A DNA stretch of 64,000 bases from contig NZ_JANGEY010000002.1 in the NCBI RefSeq assembly GCF_024451105.1, positions 248,001 to 312,000 of the forward strand, in the 5' to 3' direction. Position 1 is the stretch's first letter, and the number at the start of each line of letters is the position of its first letter. Below the pieces are notes generated by a model, which saw only the letters and a list, made by a program, of their open reading frames with translations, made no database searches and had not been told where the DNA came from. This DNA comes from Stutzerimonas stutzeri. Lineage in GTDB: Bacteria; Pseudomonadota; Gammaproteobacteria; Pseudomonadales; Pseudomonadaceae. Positions 19,272 to 30,159 of the stretch are shown here, one piece after another. A program made the translations under genes and the position numbers.

Positions 19272-20123
19272 TCAGGACTCCAGCGCCGAGAGGAAGTGCG
19301 GCCCCAGATAGCGCTGCGGCAGCTGGAACTCGTCCGGATACTCGACCTGCACCAGATAGAGGCCGTAGGGATGTGCCGTGACGCCGCCGCTGCGCCGATC
19401 GCGGGCGGCGAGGATTTCCTCCGTCCACTGCGGCTCGCGCTCGCCGGCACCGATGGTCATCAGCACCCCGGCGATGTTGCGCACCATGTGGTGCAGGAAG
19501 GCGTTGGCGCGCACGTCCAGCACGATGAAGCGGCCGTGTTCGACGATCCGCAGGTGGTGGATGGTCTTGACCGGCGACTTGGCCTGGCACTGCACCGCAC
19601 GGAACGAGGTGAAGTCGTGGGTGCCGACCAGCGCTCCGGCCGCCGCGCGCATGCGTGCCACGTCCAGCGGCCGGTGGTTCCAGGTGACTTCCTCGGCCAT
19701 GTGCGCCGGGCGCACCGGATCGTTGTAGATCACGTAGCGGTAGCGACGCGCCACCGCCGAGAAGCGCGCATGGAAGTGCGCCGGCATCGGCTGCGCCCAG
19801 GTCACGCTGATGTCGCCCGGCAGGTTGGCGTTGGCCCCCATCACCCAGGCCTTCAGCGGGCGCTCGACACGGGTGTCGAAGTGCACCACCTGGCCGCTGG
19901 CGTGCACCGCCGCATCGGTGCGACCGGCGCAGAGAATCGATACCGGCTCGGCCGCCACCTTCGACAGCGCCCGCTCCAGCGCCTCCTGCACCGAGGGGAC
20001 TCCGGCCTCCTGGCGCTGCCAGCCGCGATAGCGCGCGCCCTTGTACTCGACGCCGAGAGCGATCCTGGAAACGCCCGCGGCAGCCACTTCGGCTGCCGCG
20101 GGTACTGCCTGCAATGAAGTCAT
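19272..20123 (-). CDS. truA: tRNA pseudouridine(38-40) synthase
   Basis: Makes pseudouridine at positions 38-40 of the tRNA anticodon arm. In the 283-residue protein the catalytic Asp70 lies in AGRTDAAVHA, with FHARFSA and the C-terminal FLHHMVRNI motifs of the family. It starts two bases after the fimV stop and continues toward trpF. Confidence 0.96.
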   Translation of the reverse strand: MTSLQAVPAAAEVAAAGVSRIALGVEYKGARYRGWQRQEAGVPSVQEALERALSKVAAEPVSILCAGRTDAAVHASGQVVHFDTRVERPLKAWVMGANANLPGDISVTWAQPMPAHFHARFSAVARRYRYVIYNDPVRPAHMAEEVTWNHRPLDVARMRAAAGALVGTHDFTSFRAVQCQAKSPVKTIHHLRIVEHGRFIVLDVRANAFLHHMVRNIAGVLMTIGAGEREPQWTEEILAARDRRSGGVTAHPYGLYLVQVEYPDEFQLPQRYLGPHFLSALES

Positions 20124-20125
20124 GC

Positions 20126-23100
20126 TCAGGCGATGCGCCCCATCATCTCGCGGGCTTCCTGCTGCTGGCTGGCGCTGCCCTCCTTGAGCACCTCGTCGAG
20201 GATGTCGCGGGCGCCGTCGGCGTCGCCCATGTCGATGTAGGCGCGCGCCAGCTCCAGCTTGGTCGCGGTTTCGTCGGTATCGGCGAGGAAGTTGAAGTCC
20301 TCCTCGCCGCTCAGCGCCGGCGAGGAAACCGGCTCGACGACCAGGTCATCGAGCGCCGGCAGCTCGGCCGCGGCGGCAGCCGGCTCGCTGCCGACGGAGT
20401 GGGCGAGGAACTCGTCGAAGGCGGCATCCAGATCCTTCGCACTGTCGCTGCCGGCGTCCAGAGCCTGCAGCTCGAGCTCCAGGTCGTCGAGGGCGCCCAG
20501 CTCAAGATCGGTCGCAGCAGCCTCGCCGGCCGGCTCGGCCAGATCCAGGCCGGGCAGTTCCGCGAGCAACTCGTCGAACTCTTCGTCTGCGGCTTCCGGC
20601 AGCGCCTGGACGGCCGGCGCCTGAACCTCGTCCAGCAGCAGGGCATCATCCAGCGCCAGATGATCCAGCTCGGCGAACGGATCGGCGCCCGCCTCCTCGA
20701 CAGCCGCGGCGACCGCCGTTTCCGCCGGAAGGTCGGCGTCCAGGCTCAGTTGGTCGAGCTCGGCGAACAGGTCGTCGCCGGACTCGGCGGACGCAGCTGC
20801 CGGCGTCTCGCTCAGCAGGGCGCCGTCCAGCTCGAGCCGGTCCAGCTCGGCGAACGGGTCCTCGTCGACCGCCGCAGGCGAGCCGACGCCCTCGCCCAGC
20901 TCGAAGGCGAGCTCGTCGCCGGACGCCGCCGGCGCATCGCCCGGCAGCGCCACCGCGTCCAGCTGCAGGTCGAAGTCGAAACCGTCGGACTCGAGCGCCG
21001 CCTGCGTCGGGGCAGCCGCCGGCTCGAGGCTGGCCAGGTCGTCGCCCAGGCCGTCCAGGGTCAGCTCGTCCAGCGCCAGCGGCGCCTCGCCGGCGCCCTG
21101 GGGCGCGGCGGCCAGCTCGCGCTCGAGCTCGGCCTCCAGGTCGTCGAGACTCAGGTCGAAGGCGTCGCTCTCGGCAGCGGAGACCGCCGGCCGCTCCGTC
21201 TTGCCCGCGGCGTCCGCCTGCAGGTCGTCAAGGCCGAAGTCGTCGAGGGAGAACTCGGCGGCGGCGGCCGGCGGCTCGGCAACGCGCGCCTCGGCGGAGA
21301 AGCCTAGGGCGTCCGCAGCCGCCGCGCTGCCGACCGCGATAGCCGCTGCGCTGGCGAGGATCTGCGGGTAGCGCGCGCGCAACTGGTCGATCTGCGGCTG
21401 GGCGCCGCCGATCTCGCCGAGCTCGGCCTCCTGGCGGACGAAGCCCTCGCGGTCGCCCATCTCGGCACAGATCTCCATCAGCTTGAGGCGCAGATCGATA
21501 CGCTGCGGCTCCTCGTTGATGGCATTGCGCAGCAGCTCGGCGGCCTGGGTGAAGCGGCCGTAGGTGCTGTACATCTCGGCCTCGCCCAGCGGGTCGGCGC
21601 TCTTCGCCGGCATGCCCGCGGCCCCCGCCGCGGCGGCGCTCGCGGCCGGGACCGCCGGCGCGGCAGCGGCGACCACGGGCTCGCCGGACGGGTCGCCGTC
21701 CGGCTCGTCGAAGGCCTGCGCCGCCTGCTTGCGGCGACGCGCATTGACCATCAGGCCGAGGCCGGCCAGCAGGGCCAGCGCGCCACCGCCGGCAGCCAGC
21801 AGCAGCGGATCGGCCAGCACCTCGTCGAGCAGGCTCGGCTCCTGGACCGGCGCCGGCGCGACCGGCCTGGCCGCGGGCTTGACCGTCGCCGGCTTGGGCG
21901 CGGCGGCAACCGGCGCCGCTTCGGCGGGCTTGGCTTCGGCGGGCGCCGCGGCCGCCACCGGCTCGGCGGCCGGTTCGGCCTGCGGCTGGCTCTCGGCCGG
22001 CGACGCAACGACCGGCTGCTCCGCGCCGCCCTGCTGCGCGGCGGAACCGTCCGCCGCAGCGGCCAACGGCTGGTCGGCCGTCTCGCCCTGGACATCGGCC
22101 GCCGGCTCGCCTTGCGCTGCAGCCGCGAGCGGGGCCTCGCCATCGGCGGCCAGGCTGCCCTGCAGCTTGGCCAGTTGTTCGTTCTTCAGCTCGATCAGGC
22201 GCTGCAGCTTGTCCAGCTGGCTCTGCAGGTCGCTCAGGCGCTCCTTCAACTCCTGGTTCTCGCGCCGGCTGGTAGCCAGGCTTTCCTGGCTGACCGCCAG
22301 TTGATCGGCCAGCCCCTGGCTGTCGGCGGCGGCGCCGTTGTCGCTGCCGCTGGTCGCCTTGCCGGCAGCCGCGGAGACCAGCCGCAGATTGTCTTCGACC
22401 GCCGCTTGGGCCGGCGCGTCGCCGGCCCGGCTGCGACGGGTGGCGTCGAGCTGGCGGGCCGCCGCCACCGGCTGGACCGCGCGCCCCTCGCGCCAGGCGA
22501 CGTTCTGCGCCTGCACCTGGGCCAGGGCATCGGCCTGGCTGCGACTGCGCACCTGGGCTTCGCTCGGCAGGCGCAGCACCTGGCCGTTCTTCAGCCGGTT
22601 GATGTTGCCGTCGAGGAAGGCATCCGGATTGAGATCCTGGATCGCCAGCATGGTCTGGTGCACCGACACCGTACTGCTCGGCCGGGCCCGCTCGGCGATC
22701 TGCCACAGGGTATCTTCACGGCCGACGCGATACTGGCCATCCTGCAGGGGTGCCGCCGGCGCAGCGGCAGCCGGAGCGGCCGGTGCGACGGGACGCGCCG
22801 GGGCAGCAGCGGCGCTGCGCGGCGCCACTGCGACCTGCGGCAGGCTCGGCGCGACGGCGGCCACGGTCTGCGGCGAATACAGCGGCGGGTCGAGCAGCAC
22901 GGTGTACTCGCGCAGCAGGCGACCGTTGGGCCACAGCACCTCGACGAGGAAGTTCAGGTAGGGCTCGCGCACCGGCTTGCTGGAAGTCACGCGGATCACG
23001 CTCTTGCCGTTGGGCCTGAGCACCGGCGTGAACTTGAGATCGGTGAGGAAATAGGGACGCTCGACGCCGACCTTGTTGAACTCCTCGACCGCGGCAAGCG

Positions 23101-23278
23101 CCGGAATCACCTCGCCGTTGCCCAGGTCGCGCACCTCGAGCAGCTCGATTTCGGCGTCCAGCGGCTGGTTCAGCGCGGACTTCAGCGAGATATCGCCCAA
23201 CCCCAACGCATGGGCCATGCCGGACGACAACGCCGAAGCGGCGGCAATTGCTAGCACCAGTTTGCGAACCCGAACCAT
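20126..23278 (-). CDS. fimV: FimV-type motility/pilus assembly protein
   Basis: A 1050-residue inner-membrane protein that in P. aeruginosa is needed for type IV pilus assembly and pole organisation. Order: signal peptide or N-terminal helix (1-25), conserved periplasmic domain, LysM peptidoglycan-binding domain at about 182-238, coiled coil at about 320-378, Ala/Pro-rich linker, membrane helix at about 491-511, then a very acidic cytoplasmic region with repeated DLFAELD-like and LDDL-like units and a C-terminal TPR-like FimV domain (ATKLELARAYIDMGD) at about 1010. I chose the ATG at 23278 (MVRVRKLVLAIAAASA) because it gives a clean signal sequence. Confidence 0.93.
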   Translation of the reverse strand: MVRVRKLVLAIAAASALSSGMAHALGLGDISLKSALNQPLDAEIELLEVRDLGNGEVIPALAAVEEFNKVGVERPYFLTDLKFTPVLRPNGKSVIRVTSSKPVREPYLNFLVEVLWPNGRLLREYTVLLDPPLYSPQTVAAVAPSLPQVAVAPRSAAAAPARPVAPAAPAAAAPAAPLQDGQYRVGREDTLWQIAERARPSSTVSVHQTMLAIQDLNPDAFLDGNINRLKNGQVLRLPSEAQVRSRSQADALAQVQAQNVAWREGRAVQPVAAARQLDATRRSRAGDAPAQAAVEDNLRLVSAAAGKATSGSDNGAAADSQGLADQLAVSQESLATSRRENQELKERLSDLQSQLDKLQRLIELKNEQLAKLQGSLAADGEAPLAAAAQGEPAADVQGETADQPLAAAADGSAAQQGGAEQPVVASPAESQPQAEPAAEPVAAAAPAEAKPAEAAPVAAAPKPATVKPAARPVAPAPVQEPSLLDEVLADPLLLAAGGGALALLAGLGLMVNARRRKQAAQAFDEPDGDPSGEPVVAAAAPAVPAASAAAAGAAGMPAKSADPLGEAEMYSTYGRFTQAAELLRNAINEEPQRIDLRLKLMEICAEMGDREGFVRQEAELGEIGGAQPQIDQLRARYPQILASAAAIAVGSAAAADALGFSAEARVAEPPAAAAEFSLDDFGLDDLQADAAGKTERPAVSAAESDAFDLSLDDLEAELERELAAAPQGAGEAPLALDELTLDGLGDDLASLEPAAAPTQAALESDGFDFDLQLDAVALPGDAPAASGDELAFELGEGVGSPAAVDEDPFAELDRLELDGALLSETPAAASAESGDDLFAELDQLSLDADLPAETAVAAAVEEAGADPFAELDHLALDDALLLDEVQAPAVQALPEAADEEFDELLAELPGLDLAEPAGEAAATDLELGALDDLELELQALDAGSDSAKDLDAAFDEFLAHSVGSEPAAAAAELPALDDLVVEPVSSPALSGEEDFNFLADTDETATKLELARAYIDMGDADGARDILDEVLKEGSASQQQEAREMMGRIA

Positions 23279-23415
23279 AGCGTGTAATCCCTTGTTTCTT
23301 CTCTCTCGCCGAGCGAGTGGCGGCACCATGAACCGCTGCGACCAGTGATGCACAAGCCGCGAATCATGCGCTGCCAGGGTGGACAAAGCCGACAGAAATG
23401 TCGGGCCAGTATCTT

Positions 23416-24411
23416 TTACAGGGTGTGTTTAAGCAACAACTCGGCCAGCCGTACGGCATTGAGCGCCGAACCTTTTCGCACGTTATCTGATGCAATCCAC
23501 AAATTGAGTTCGCACGGATCCTGCTGTCCCGCCCGCAGCCGGCCGACGTAGACGAGGTCCTGCCCGAGGGCGTCGCCCACCGCGGTGGGATAGTCGCCCT
23601 GCTCCACCAGCTCGAGCGCCTCGGCATCGTCCAGGCAGTGGCGCACCACCGCCAGATCGACCGGATCGCTGCACAGCAGGCTGACCGCCAGGCTGTCGCC
23701 GAAGAACACCGGCGCCTGCACACAGGTCGCCGCCACCGGCAGCGTCGGCTCGTCGAGCACCTCGCCCAGCTCGCCGGCCAGACGCCGTTCGTCGCGGGCA
23801 TGGCCGTCGGCCAGCTCGGCGCTGCTGCGCGCCAGCAGGTTGAAGGCGATCTGCCGGTCGAACAGCTGCGGCTCCAGCGGCCGGGCGTTGAGCAGCTGGG
23901 CGGTCTGCCGCGCCAGCTCCTCGATGCCCTCGCGACCGCGGCCGGACACCGCCAGGCAGGCGGTGACCGTCACCCGACGCAGCTCGACCACCTGGCGCAG
24001 AGTGCCCAGCACGCTGGCCAGCGCCACCACCGCCGGCAGCGGACTGCGCAGCCAGCGCGCGGCTTCGGCCTGCTGCGGATTGACCTCGGCCACCACGCAG
24101 GGCGCTCGCTCGGCCTCGAGGCTGCCACTGAGGTCGACCAGCGCGCAGCCGGCCGCCGCGATGCGCGCCAGCTGCGCCGCGGGCAGCGGCTCGAGCAGGA
24201 ACACCAGGGCGACGCGCGCGAAATCGAAGCCGTCGGCAGGCTGGACGCGCAGATTGCGCTCGCGGAACGCCGCGACCTGGCCGGAGGCATCGGCGGCTGC
24301 CAGGGCATGCAACTGGCCGAGCGGGAAATCGCGCTCGTCGAGCGCCATCAGCAGCGCCTCGCCGACCAGGCCGGTAGCGCCGACCACGGCGATGTCGAAG
24401 GTTTGACTCAT
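23416..24411 (-). CDS. Aspartate-semialdehyde dehydrogenase-like protein, probably inactive (USG-1 type)
   Basis: A 331-residue paralogue of Asd. It keeps the N-terminal Rossmann loop (VVGATGLVGEALL) and the overall ASADH layout. At the place where true Asd has the catalytic cysteine (GGNCT) it reads PAVVALASVLGTL with no Cys. It therefore should not catalyse the ASADH reaction; its role is unknown. The same gene lies between fimV and asd in P. aeruginosa. Confidence 0.85.
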   Translation of the reverse strand: MSQTFDIAVVGATGLVGEALLMALDERDFPLGQLHALAAADASGQVAAFRERNLRVQPADGFDFARVALVFLLEPLPAAQLARIAAAGCALVDLSGSLEAERAPCVVAEVNPQQAEAARWLRSPLPAVVALASVLGTLRQVVELRRVTVTACLAVSGRGREGIEELARQTAQLLNARPLEPQLFDRQIAFNLLARSSAELADGHARDERRLAGELGEVLDEPTLPVAATCVQAPVFFGDSLAVSLLCSDPVDLAVVRHCLDDAEALELVEQGDYPTAVGDALGQDLVYVGRLRAGQQDPCELNLWIASDNVRKGSALNAVRLAELLLKHTL

Positions 24412-24516
24412 GGGGACCTCGAAAAAGGGTGTGGAACTTTAGCGATCAGGGCCGACGCTGGGTAGGCGCCGGGCGACCAGCGGACGAGCGATTGCCCGGG
24501 GCTTGATCCGAAGCAA

Positions 24517-24538
24517 AAGACCCGCCGAGGCGGGTCTT
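24517..24538 (-). terminator. Terminator of asd
   Basis: A 10-bp perfect stem (AAGACCCGCC and its complement), 2-base loop, followed in the minus direction by TTTTGCTT. It lies 35 bases after the asd stop. Confidence 0.85.
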
Positions 24539-24572
24539 CTGTCATGACGGTGCGGGCGCAGGCGCCCTGCCC

Positions 24573-25685
24573 TCAGCGCTCCAGCAGGATGCGCAGCATG
24601 CGCCGCAGCGGCTCGGCGGCGCCCCACAGCAGTTGGTCGCCGACGGTGAAGGCGCCGAGATACTGCGAGCCCATGTTGAGCTTGCGCAGGCGGCCGACCG
24701 GCACGCTCAGGGTGCCGGTGACGGCGGTCGGGCTCAGCTCGCGCATGCTGATCTCGCGCTGGTTGGGCACCAGCTTGACCCAGGGATTGTGCTGGCTGAT
24801 CAGCCCCTCGATGTCGGCCAGCGGCACGTCCTTGTTCAGCTTGATGGTCAGCGCCTGGCTGTGGCAGCGCATGGCGCCGATGCGCACGCAGATGCCGTCG
24901 ACCGGGATCGGATTCTTGTTGCGACCGAGGATCTTGTTGGTCTCGGCCTGGCCCTTCCACTCCTCGCGGCTCTGGCCGTTGGGCAGCTCCTTGTCGATCC
25001 ACGGAATCAGGCTGCCGGCCAGCGGCACGCCGAAGTGGTCGACCGGGAAGTCGGCGCCGCGCTGGGTCTCGGCGACCTTGCGGTCGATGTCGAGGATCGC
25101 GCTGGCCGGGTTGGCCAGGTCGTCGGCCACCGCATGGTGGATGGCGCCCATCTGCTTGATCAGCTCGCGCATGTTCTGCGCGCCGGCGCCGGACGCCGCC
25201 TGGTAGGTCATGGCGCTCATCCACTCGACCAGGCCGGCCTCATACAGGCCGCCGAGAGCCATCAGCATCAGGCTGACGGTGCAGTTGCCGCCGATGTAGT
25301 TCTTCACCCCGTTGTCCAGCGACTGGTCGATGACCTTGCGGTTGACCGGGTCGAGGACGATCACCGAATCGTCGGCCATGCGCAGGCTGGAAGCGGCGTC
25401 GATCCAGTAGCCCTGCCAGCCGGCTTCGCGCAGCTTGGGGAACACTTCGCTGGTGTAGTCGCCACCCTGGCAGGTGAGGATCACGTCGAGGGTCTTCAGC
25501 TCGTCGATGCTGTAGGCATCCTTCAGCGGAGCAATGTCCTTGCCGATGGACGGCCCCTGGCCGCCGACGTTGGAGGTGGTGAAGAACACCGGCTCGATCA
25601 GGTCGAAATCGCGCTCTTCCAGCATCCGCTGCATGAGCACGGAACCCACCATACCGCGCCAACCGACAAGACCTACACGCTTCAT
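24573..25685 (-). CDS. asd: Aspartate-semialdehyde dehydrogenase
   Basis: Makes aspartate semialdehyde for lysine, threonine and methionine synthesis. The 370-residue protein has the NADP loop [14 protein letters not shown], the catalytic cysteine in [12 protein letters not shown] and the catalytic His region [12 protein letters not shown]. It is followed by a strong terminator and sits 60 bases after leuB. Confidence 0.97.
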   Translation of the reverse strand: MKRVGLVGWRGMVGSVLMQRMLEERDFDLIEPVFFTTSNVGGQGPSIGKDIAPLKDAYSIDELKTLDVILTCQGGDYTSEVFPKLREAGWQGYWIDAASSLRMADDSVIVLDPVNRKVIDQSLDNGVKNYIGGNCTVSLMLMALGGLYEAGLVEWMSAMTYQAASGAGAQNMRELIKQMGAIHHAVADDLANPASAILDIDRKVAETQRGADFPVDHFGVPLAGSLIPWIDKELPNGQSREEWKGQAETNKILGRNKNPIPVDGICVRIGAMRCHSQALTIKLNKDVPLADIEGLISQHNPWVKLVPNQREISMRELSPTAVTGTLSVPVGRLRKLNMGSQYLGAFTVGDQLLWGAAEPLRRMLRILLER

Positions 25686-25745
25686 CGCAACTACACCTTT
25701 TTCGAAAAAGTGGGGCCGCCCGCGGCGGGGCGGCGCCCGGACAGC

Positions 25746-26828
<1,083 letters not shown>

Positions 26829-26845
26829 GTTGTCCTCAACATTTC

Positions 26846-26903
26846 GTAGGGTGCGCCGCGCGCACCTTGCGTTTCATCCAGTGGTGCGCTCAGCGCACCC
26901 TAC
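26846..26903. repeat. GTAGGGTG-type palindromic repeat, copy 2
   Basis: Arms GTAGGGTGCGC (26846-26856) and its exact complement (26893-26903) enclose 36 bases with further GGTGCGC/GCGCACC pairs. It fills the leuD-leuB gap and touches the leuD stop codon. Shares GTAGGGTG with the copies at 4104 and 30034. Confidence 0.8.
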
Positions 26904-27551
26904 TCACTTGATCGCGCCGAACAGCCAGGGGCTGGCCTGCTTGTGCTTCTCTTCGAAGGCCTTGATGGCATCGGCGTCCTGCAGGGTCAGGCCGATGTCG
27001 TCCAGGCCGTTGAGCAGGCAGTGCTTGCGGAACGGATCGATCTCGAAGGACAGCACCTTGCCGTCCGGACGGGTCACGGTCTGCGCTGCCAGGTCGACGG
27101 TCAGCTGGTAGCCCTCGCTCGCCTCGCACTGCTGGAACAGCTCGTCGACTTCGGCTTCCGGCAGGATGATCGGCAGCAGGCCGTTCTTGAAGCTGTTGTT
27201 GAAGAAGATGTCGGCGTAGCTCGGCGCGATGATGGTACGGAAGCCGTACTCCTCGAGCGCCCAGGGGGCGTGCTCGCGGGAGGAACCGCAGCCGAAGTTC
27301 TCGCGGGCCAGCAGCACGCTGGCGCCCTGGTAGCGCGGGAAGTTCAGCACGAACTCCTGGTTGACCGGACGCTGCGAGCAGTCCTGGCCCGGCTGGCCGA
27401 CGTCCAGGTAGCGCCACTCGTCGAACAGGTTGGGGCCGAAGCCGGTGCGCTTGATCGACTTGAGGAACTGCTTGGGAATGATCTGGTCGGTGTCGACGTT
27501 GGCGCGATCCAGCGGGCAGACCAGGCCGGTGTGTTGGGTAAAGGCTTTCAT
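26904..27551 (-). CDS. leuD: 3-isopropylmalate dehydratase, small subunit
   Basis: Partner of LeuC in isomerising isopropylmalate. The 215-residue protein has [12 protein letters not shown] near the start and the swivel-domain loop [15 protein letters not shown]. It follows leuC by 11 bases. Confidence 0.97.
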   Translation of the reverse strand: MKAFTQHTGLVCPLDRANVDTDQIIPKQFLKSIKRTGFGPNLFDEWRYLDVGQPGQDCSQRPVNQEFVLNFPRYQGASVLLARENFGCGSSREHAPWALEEYGFRTIIAPSYADIFFNNSFKNGLLPIILPEAEVDELFQQCEASEGYQLTVDLAAQTVTRPDGKVLSFEIDPFRKHCLLNGLDDIGLTLQDADAIKAFEEKHKQASPWLFGAIK

Positions 27552-27562
27552 TCAGGCAATCC

Positions 27563-28987
27563 TCAGTTCAGCAGCTCGCGCACATCGACGAAGTGACCGG
27601 TCACCGCGGCGGCGGCGGCCATGGCCGGGCTGACCAGGTGGGTACGGCCACCGGCGCCCTGACGGCCCTCGAAGTTGCGGTTGGAGGTGGAGGCGCAGTG
27701 CTCGCCGCTCTCCAGGCGGTCCGGGTTCATCGCCAGGCACATGGAGCAGCCCGGCTCGCGCCACTCGAAGCCGGCCTCGATGAAGATCTGGTCCAGCCCC
27801 TCGGCCTCGGCCTGCGCCTTGACCAGGCCGGAGCCCGGCACCACCAGCGCCTGCTTGACGGTCGACGCGACCTTGCGGCCCTTGGCCACCTCGGCGGCGG
27901 CGCGCAGGTCCTCGATGCGCGAGTTGGTGCAGGAGCCGATGAACACGCGGTCGACCTTGATCTCGGTGATCGGCTGGTCGGCGGTCAGGCCCATGTACTT
28001 GAGGGCGCGGACGATGGAGTCGCGCTTGACCGGATCGGCCTCGTTGGCCGGATTCGGCACGCTCGCATCGACCGGCAGGACCATTTCCGGCGAGGTGCCC
28101 CAGCTGACCTGCGGCTTGATCTCTTCGGCCTTGAGCTCGACCACGGTGTCGAAGTGCGCGTCGGCGTCGGACACCAGCCCTTTCCACTGCGCCACGGCGG
28201 CATCCCAGTCGGCGCCCTTGGGCGCGAAGGTGCGGCCTTCGACGTAGGCGATGGTCTTCTCGTCGACGGCGACCAGGCCGACGCGCGCGCCGGCCTCGAT
28301 GGCCATGTTGCAGATGGTCATGCGGCCTTCCATCGACAGCTCGCGGATCGCGCTGCCGGCGAACTCCAGGGCATGGCCGTTGCCGCCGGCGGTGCCGATC
28401 TTGCCGATGATCGCCAGCACGATGTCCTTGGCGGTGACGCCGGCGGGCAGCTTGCCCTCCACGTTCACCCGCATGTTCTTCATCTTCTTGGCCACCAGGC
28501 ACTGGGTCGCCAGCACGTGCTCGACCTCGGAGGTGCCGATGCCGTGGGCCAGCGCGCCGAAGGCGCCATGGGTGGAGGTGTGCGAGTCGCCGCAGACCAC
28601 GGTCATGCCCGGCAGGGTGGCGCCCTGCTCCGGGCCGACCACGTGGACGATGCCCTGGCGCACGTCGTTCATCTTGAACTCGAGGATGCCGAAGTCGTCG
28701 CAGTTCTCGTCGAGGGTCTGCACCTGCAGGCGCGACACCTCGTCGTGGATCGACTCCAGGCCGCCCTGGCGCTCGGCCTTGGTGGTCGGCACGTTGTGGT
28801 CCGGGGTGGCGATGTTGGCGTCGACGCGCCACGGCTTGCGGCCGGCCAGGCGCAGGCCCTCGAAGGCCTGCGGCGAGGTCACTTCGTGGAGGATCTGGCG
28901 GTCGATGTAGATCAGCGCCGAACCATCGTCGCGCTGCTTGACCAGGTGCATGTCCCAGAGCTTGTCGTAAAGCGTCTTGCCGGCCAC
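27563..28987 (-). CDS. leuC: 3-isopropylmalate dehydratase, large subunit
   Basis: The [4Fe-4S] subunit of isopropylmalate isomerase, 474 residues. Cluster cysteines lie in [11 protein letters not shown] and [26 protein letters not shown] is the family signature. The start is a GTG at 28987 with GAGGAA six bases upstream, giving [12 protein letters not shown] as in other pseudomonads. First gene of leuCDB, divergent from a LysR gene. Confidence 0.97.
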   Translation of the reverse strand: MAGKTLYDKLWDMHLVKQRDDGSALIYIDRQILHEVTSPQAFEGLRLAGRKPWRVDANIATPDHNVPTTKAERQGGLESIHDEVSRLQVQTLDENCDDFGILEFKMNDVRQGIVHVVGPEQGATLPGMTVVCGDSHTSTHGAFGALAHGIGTSEVEHVLATQCLVAKKMKNMRVNVEGKLPAGVTAKDIVLAIIGKIGTAGGNGHALEFAGSAIRELSMEGRMTICNMAIEAGARVGLVAVDEKTIAYVEGRTFAPKGADWDAAVAQWKGLVSDADAHFDTVVELKAEEIKPQVSWGTSPEMVLPVDASVPNPANEADPVKRDSIVRALKYMGLTADQPITEIKVDRVFIGSCTNSRIEDLRAAAEVAKGRKVASTVKQALVVPGSGLVKAQAEAEGLDQIFIEAGFEWREPGCSMCLAMNPDRLESGEHCASTSNRNFEGRQGAGGRTHLVSPAMAAAAAVTGHFVDVRELLN

Positions 28988-29099
28988 GGGGTATTCCTCA
29001 TCGGTGGTTTCGCGTATGCGGATGCGCAGTGCGGTCGAGACCTGCCTGCCACCCTATGCCCACAGGGCTTGTGCGGTCGATCCTAGGGACTTGCCACCG

Positions 29100-29114
29100 A
29101 TGAAGCAAATTCAT
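29100..29114. promoter_or_regulatory. Palindrome between leuC and the LysR gene (candidate LysR site)
   Basis: ATGAA-N5-TTCAT, a perfect 5-bp inverted repeat containing the T-N11-A spacing of LysR-type operators, in the most AT-rich part of the leuC/LysR gap. Its use as an operator is an inference from position and symmetry. Confidence 0.45.
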
Positions 29115-29151
29115 ATTTTTCATGCTTTGGATAACCCGACGGAATCCGAAC

Positions 29152-30039
29152 ATGGACCTGGCCAGCCTCGACACCTTCATCGCCATCGCCGAGACCGGCA
29201 GCTTCTCGGCCGCCGGCGAGCGCCTGCACCTGACCCAGCCGGCGGTCAGCAAGCGCATCGCCGCGCTGGAGCAGCAGCTCGACGCGCGGCTGTTCGACCG
29301 CATCGGCCGCGAGGTCAGCCTCACCGAGGCCGGCCGCGCCCTGCTGCCGCGTGCCCGCCAGGTGCTCGGCGTGCTCGACGACACCCGCCGCGCGCTGCGC
29401 AACCTCAGCGGCGCGGTCGGCGGCCGGCTGACCCTGGCGACCAGCCACCATATCGGCCTGCATCGCCTGCCACCCCTGCTGCGCGCCTTTACCCGCACCC
29501 ATCCGCAGGTGGCGCTGGACATCCGCTTCCTCGATTCGGAGGTGGCCTATGAAGAAGTGCTGCACGGGCGCACCGAGCTGGCGGTGATCACCCTCGCCCC
29601 GCATACCGCGGCGCCGGTGCGCGCGGTGCCGGTGTGGGAGGACCCGCTGGACTTCGTCGCCGCGCCCGAGCACCCGCTGGCCCACGGCGGCGCGGTGAGC
29701 CTGGCCGAGGTGGCGCGCCATGCGGCGGTGTTCCCCGGCGAGAACACCTTCACCCACCACATCGTCCAGCGCCTGTTCGAGCAGGCCGGCCTGCGACCCA
29801 ACGTGAGCATGAGCACCAACTACCTGGAGACCATCAAGATGCTGGTGTCGATCGGTATCGCCTGGAGCGTGCTGCCGCGCACCATGCTCGACGAGCAGGT
29901 CACGCGCCTGCCGCTGGAAGATATCCAGCTGACCCGCCAGCTCGGCTACATCGTGCACACCGAGCGCACCCTGTCCAACGCGGCGCGGGCGTTCATGCAG
30001 CTGCTGGATCGGGCCGGGACCGAAGCGCAGGTTGCGTAG
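29152..30039 (+). CDS. LysR-family transcriptional regulator
   Basis: A 295-residue regulator. The N-terminal winged helix-turn-helix reads AETGSFSAAGERLHLTQPAV then SKRIAALEQQLDARLF, followed by a substrate-binding domain from about residue 90. Transcribed away from leuC, the usual arrangement for a LysR protein that controls its neighbour. I chose the ATG at 29152 (MDLASLDTF); an ATG at 29122 would add ten atypical residues. Its TAG stop lies inside the left arm of a palindromic repeat. Confidence 0.9.
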   Translation: MDLASLDTFIAIAETGSFSAAGERLHLTQPAVSKRIAALEQQLDARLFDRIGREVSLTEAGRALLPRARQVLGVLDDTRRALRNLSGAVGGRLTLATSHHIGLHRLPPLLRAFTRTHPQVALDIRFLDSEVAYEEVLHGRTELAVITLAPHTAAPVRAVPVWEDPLDFVAAPEHPLAHGGAVSLAEVARHAAVFPGENTFTHHIVQRLFEQAGLRPNVSMSTNYLETIKMLVSIGIAWSVLPRTMLDEQVTRLPLEDIQLTRQLGYIVHTERTLSNAARAFMQLLDRAGTEAQVA

Positions 30040-30159
30040 GGTGGGTTAGCCGCGCAGCGGCGTAACCCACAGTCGCGACCGTAAGGTCGCGCATGGGCAA
30101 AGTGCCGAGCCTGTGGCTCGGTCGGTGGGTTACGGCCTACAGCCTAACCCACCCTACGC
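30034..30159. repeat. GTAGGGTG-type palindromic repeat, copy 3
   Basis: Outer arms GCGTAGGGTGGGTTAG (30034-30049) and its exact complement (30144-30159), a 16-bp perfect inverted repeat. Inside are further GTAACCCAC/GTGGGTTAC and GCGACCGTAAGGTCGC pairs. The stop codons of the two convergent genes (LysR gene and dihydrouridine synthase) are both TAGs supplied by the arms, so the element probably also serves as their shared terminator. Confidence 0.85.
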
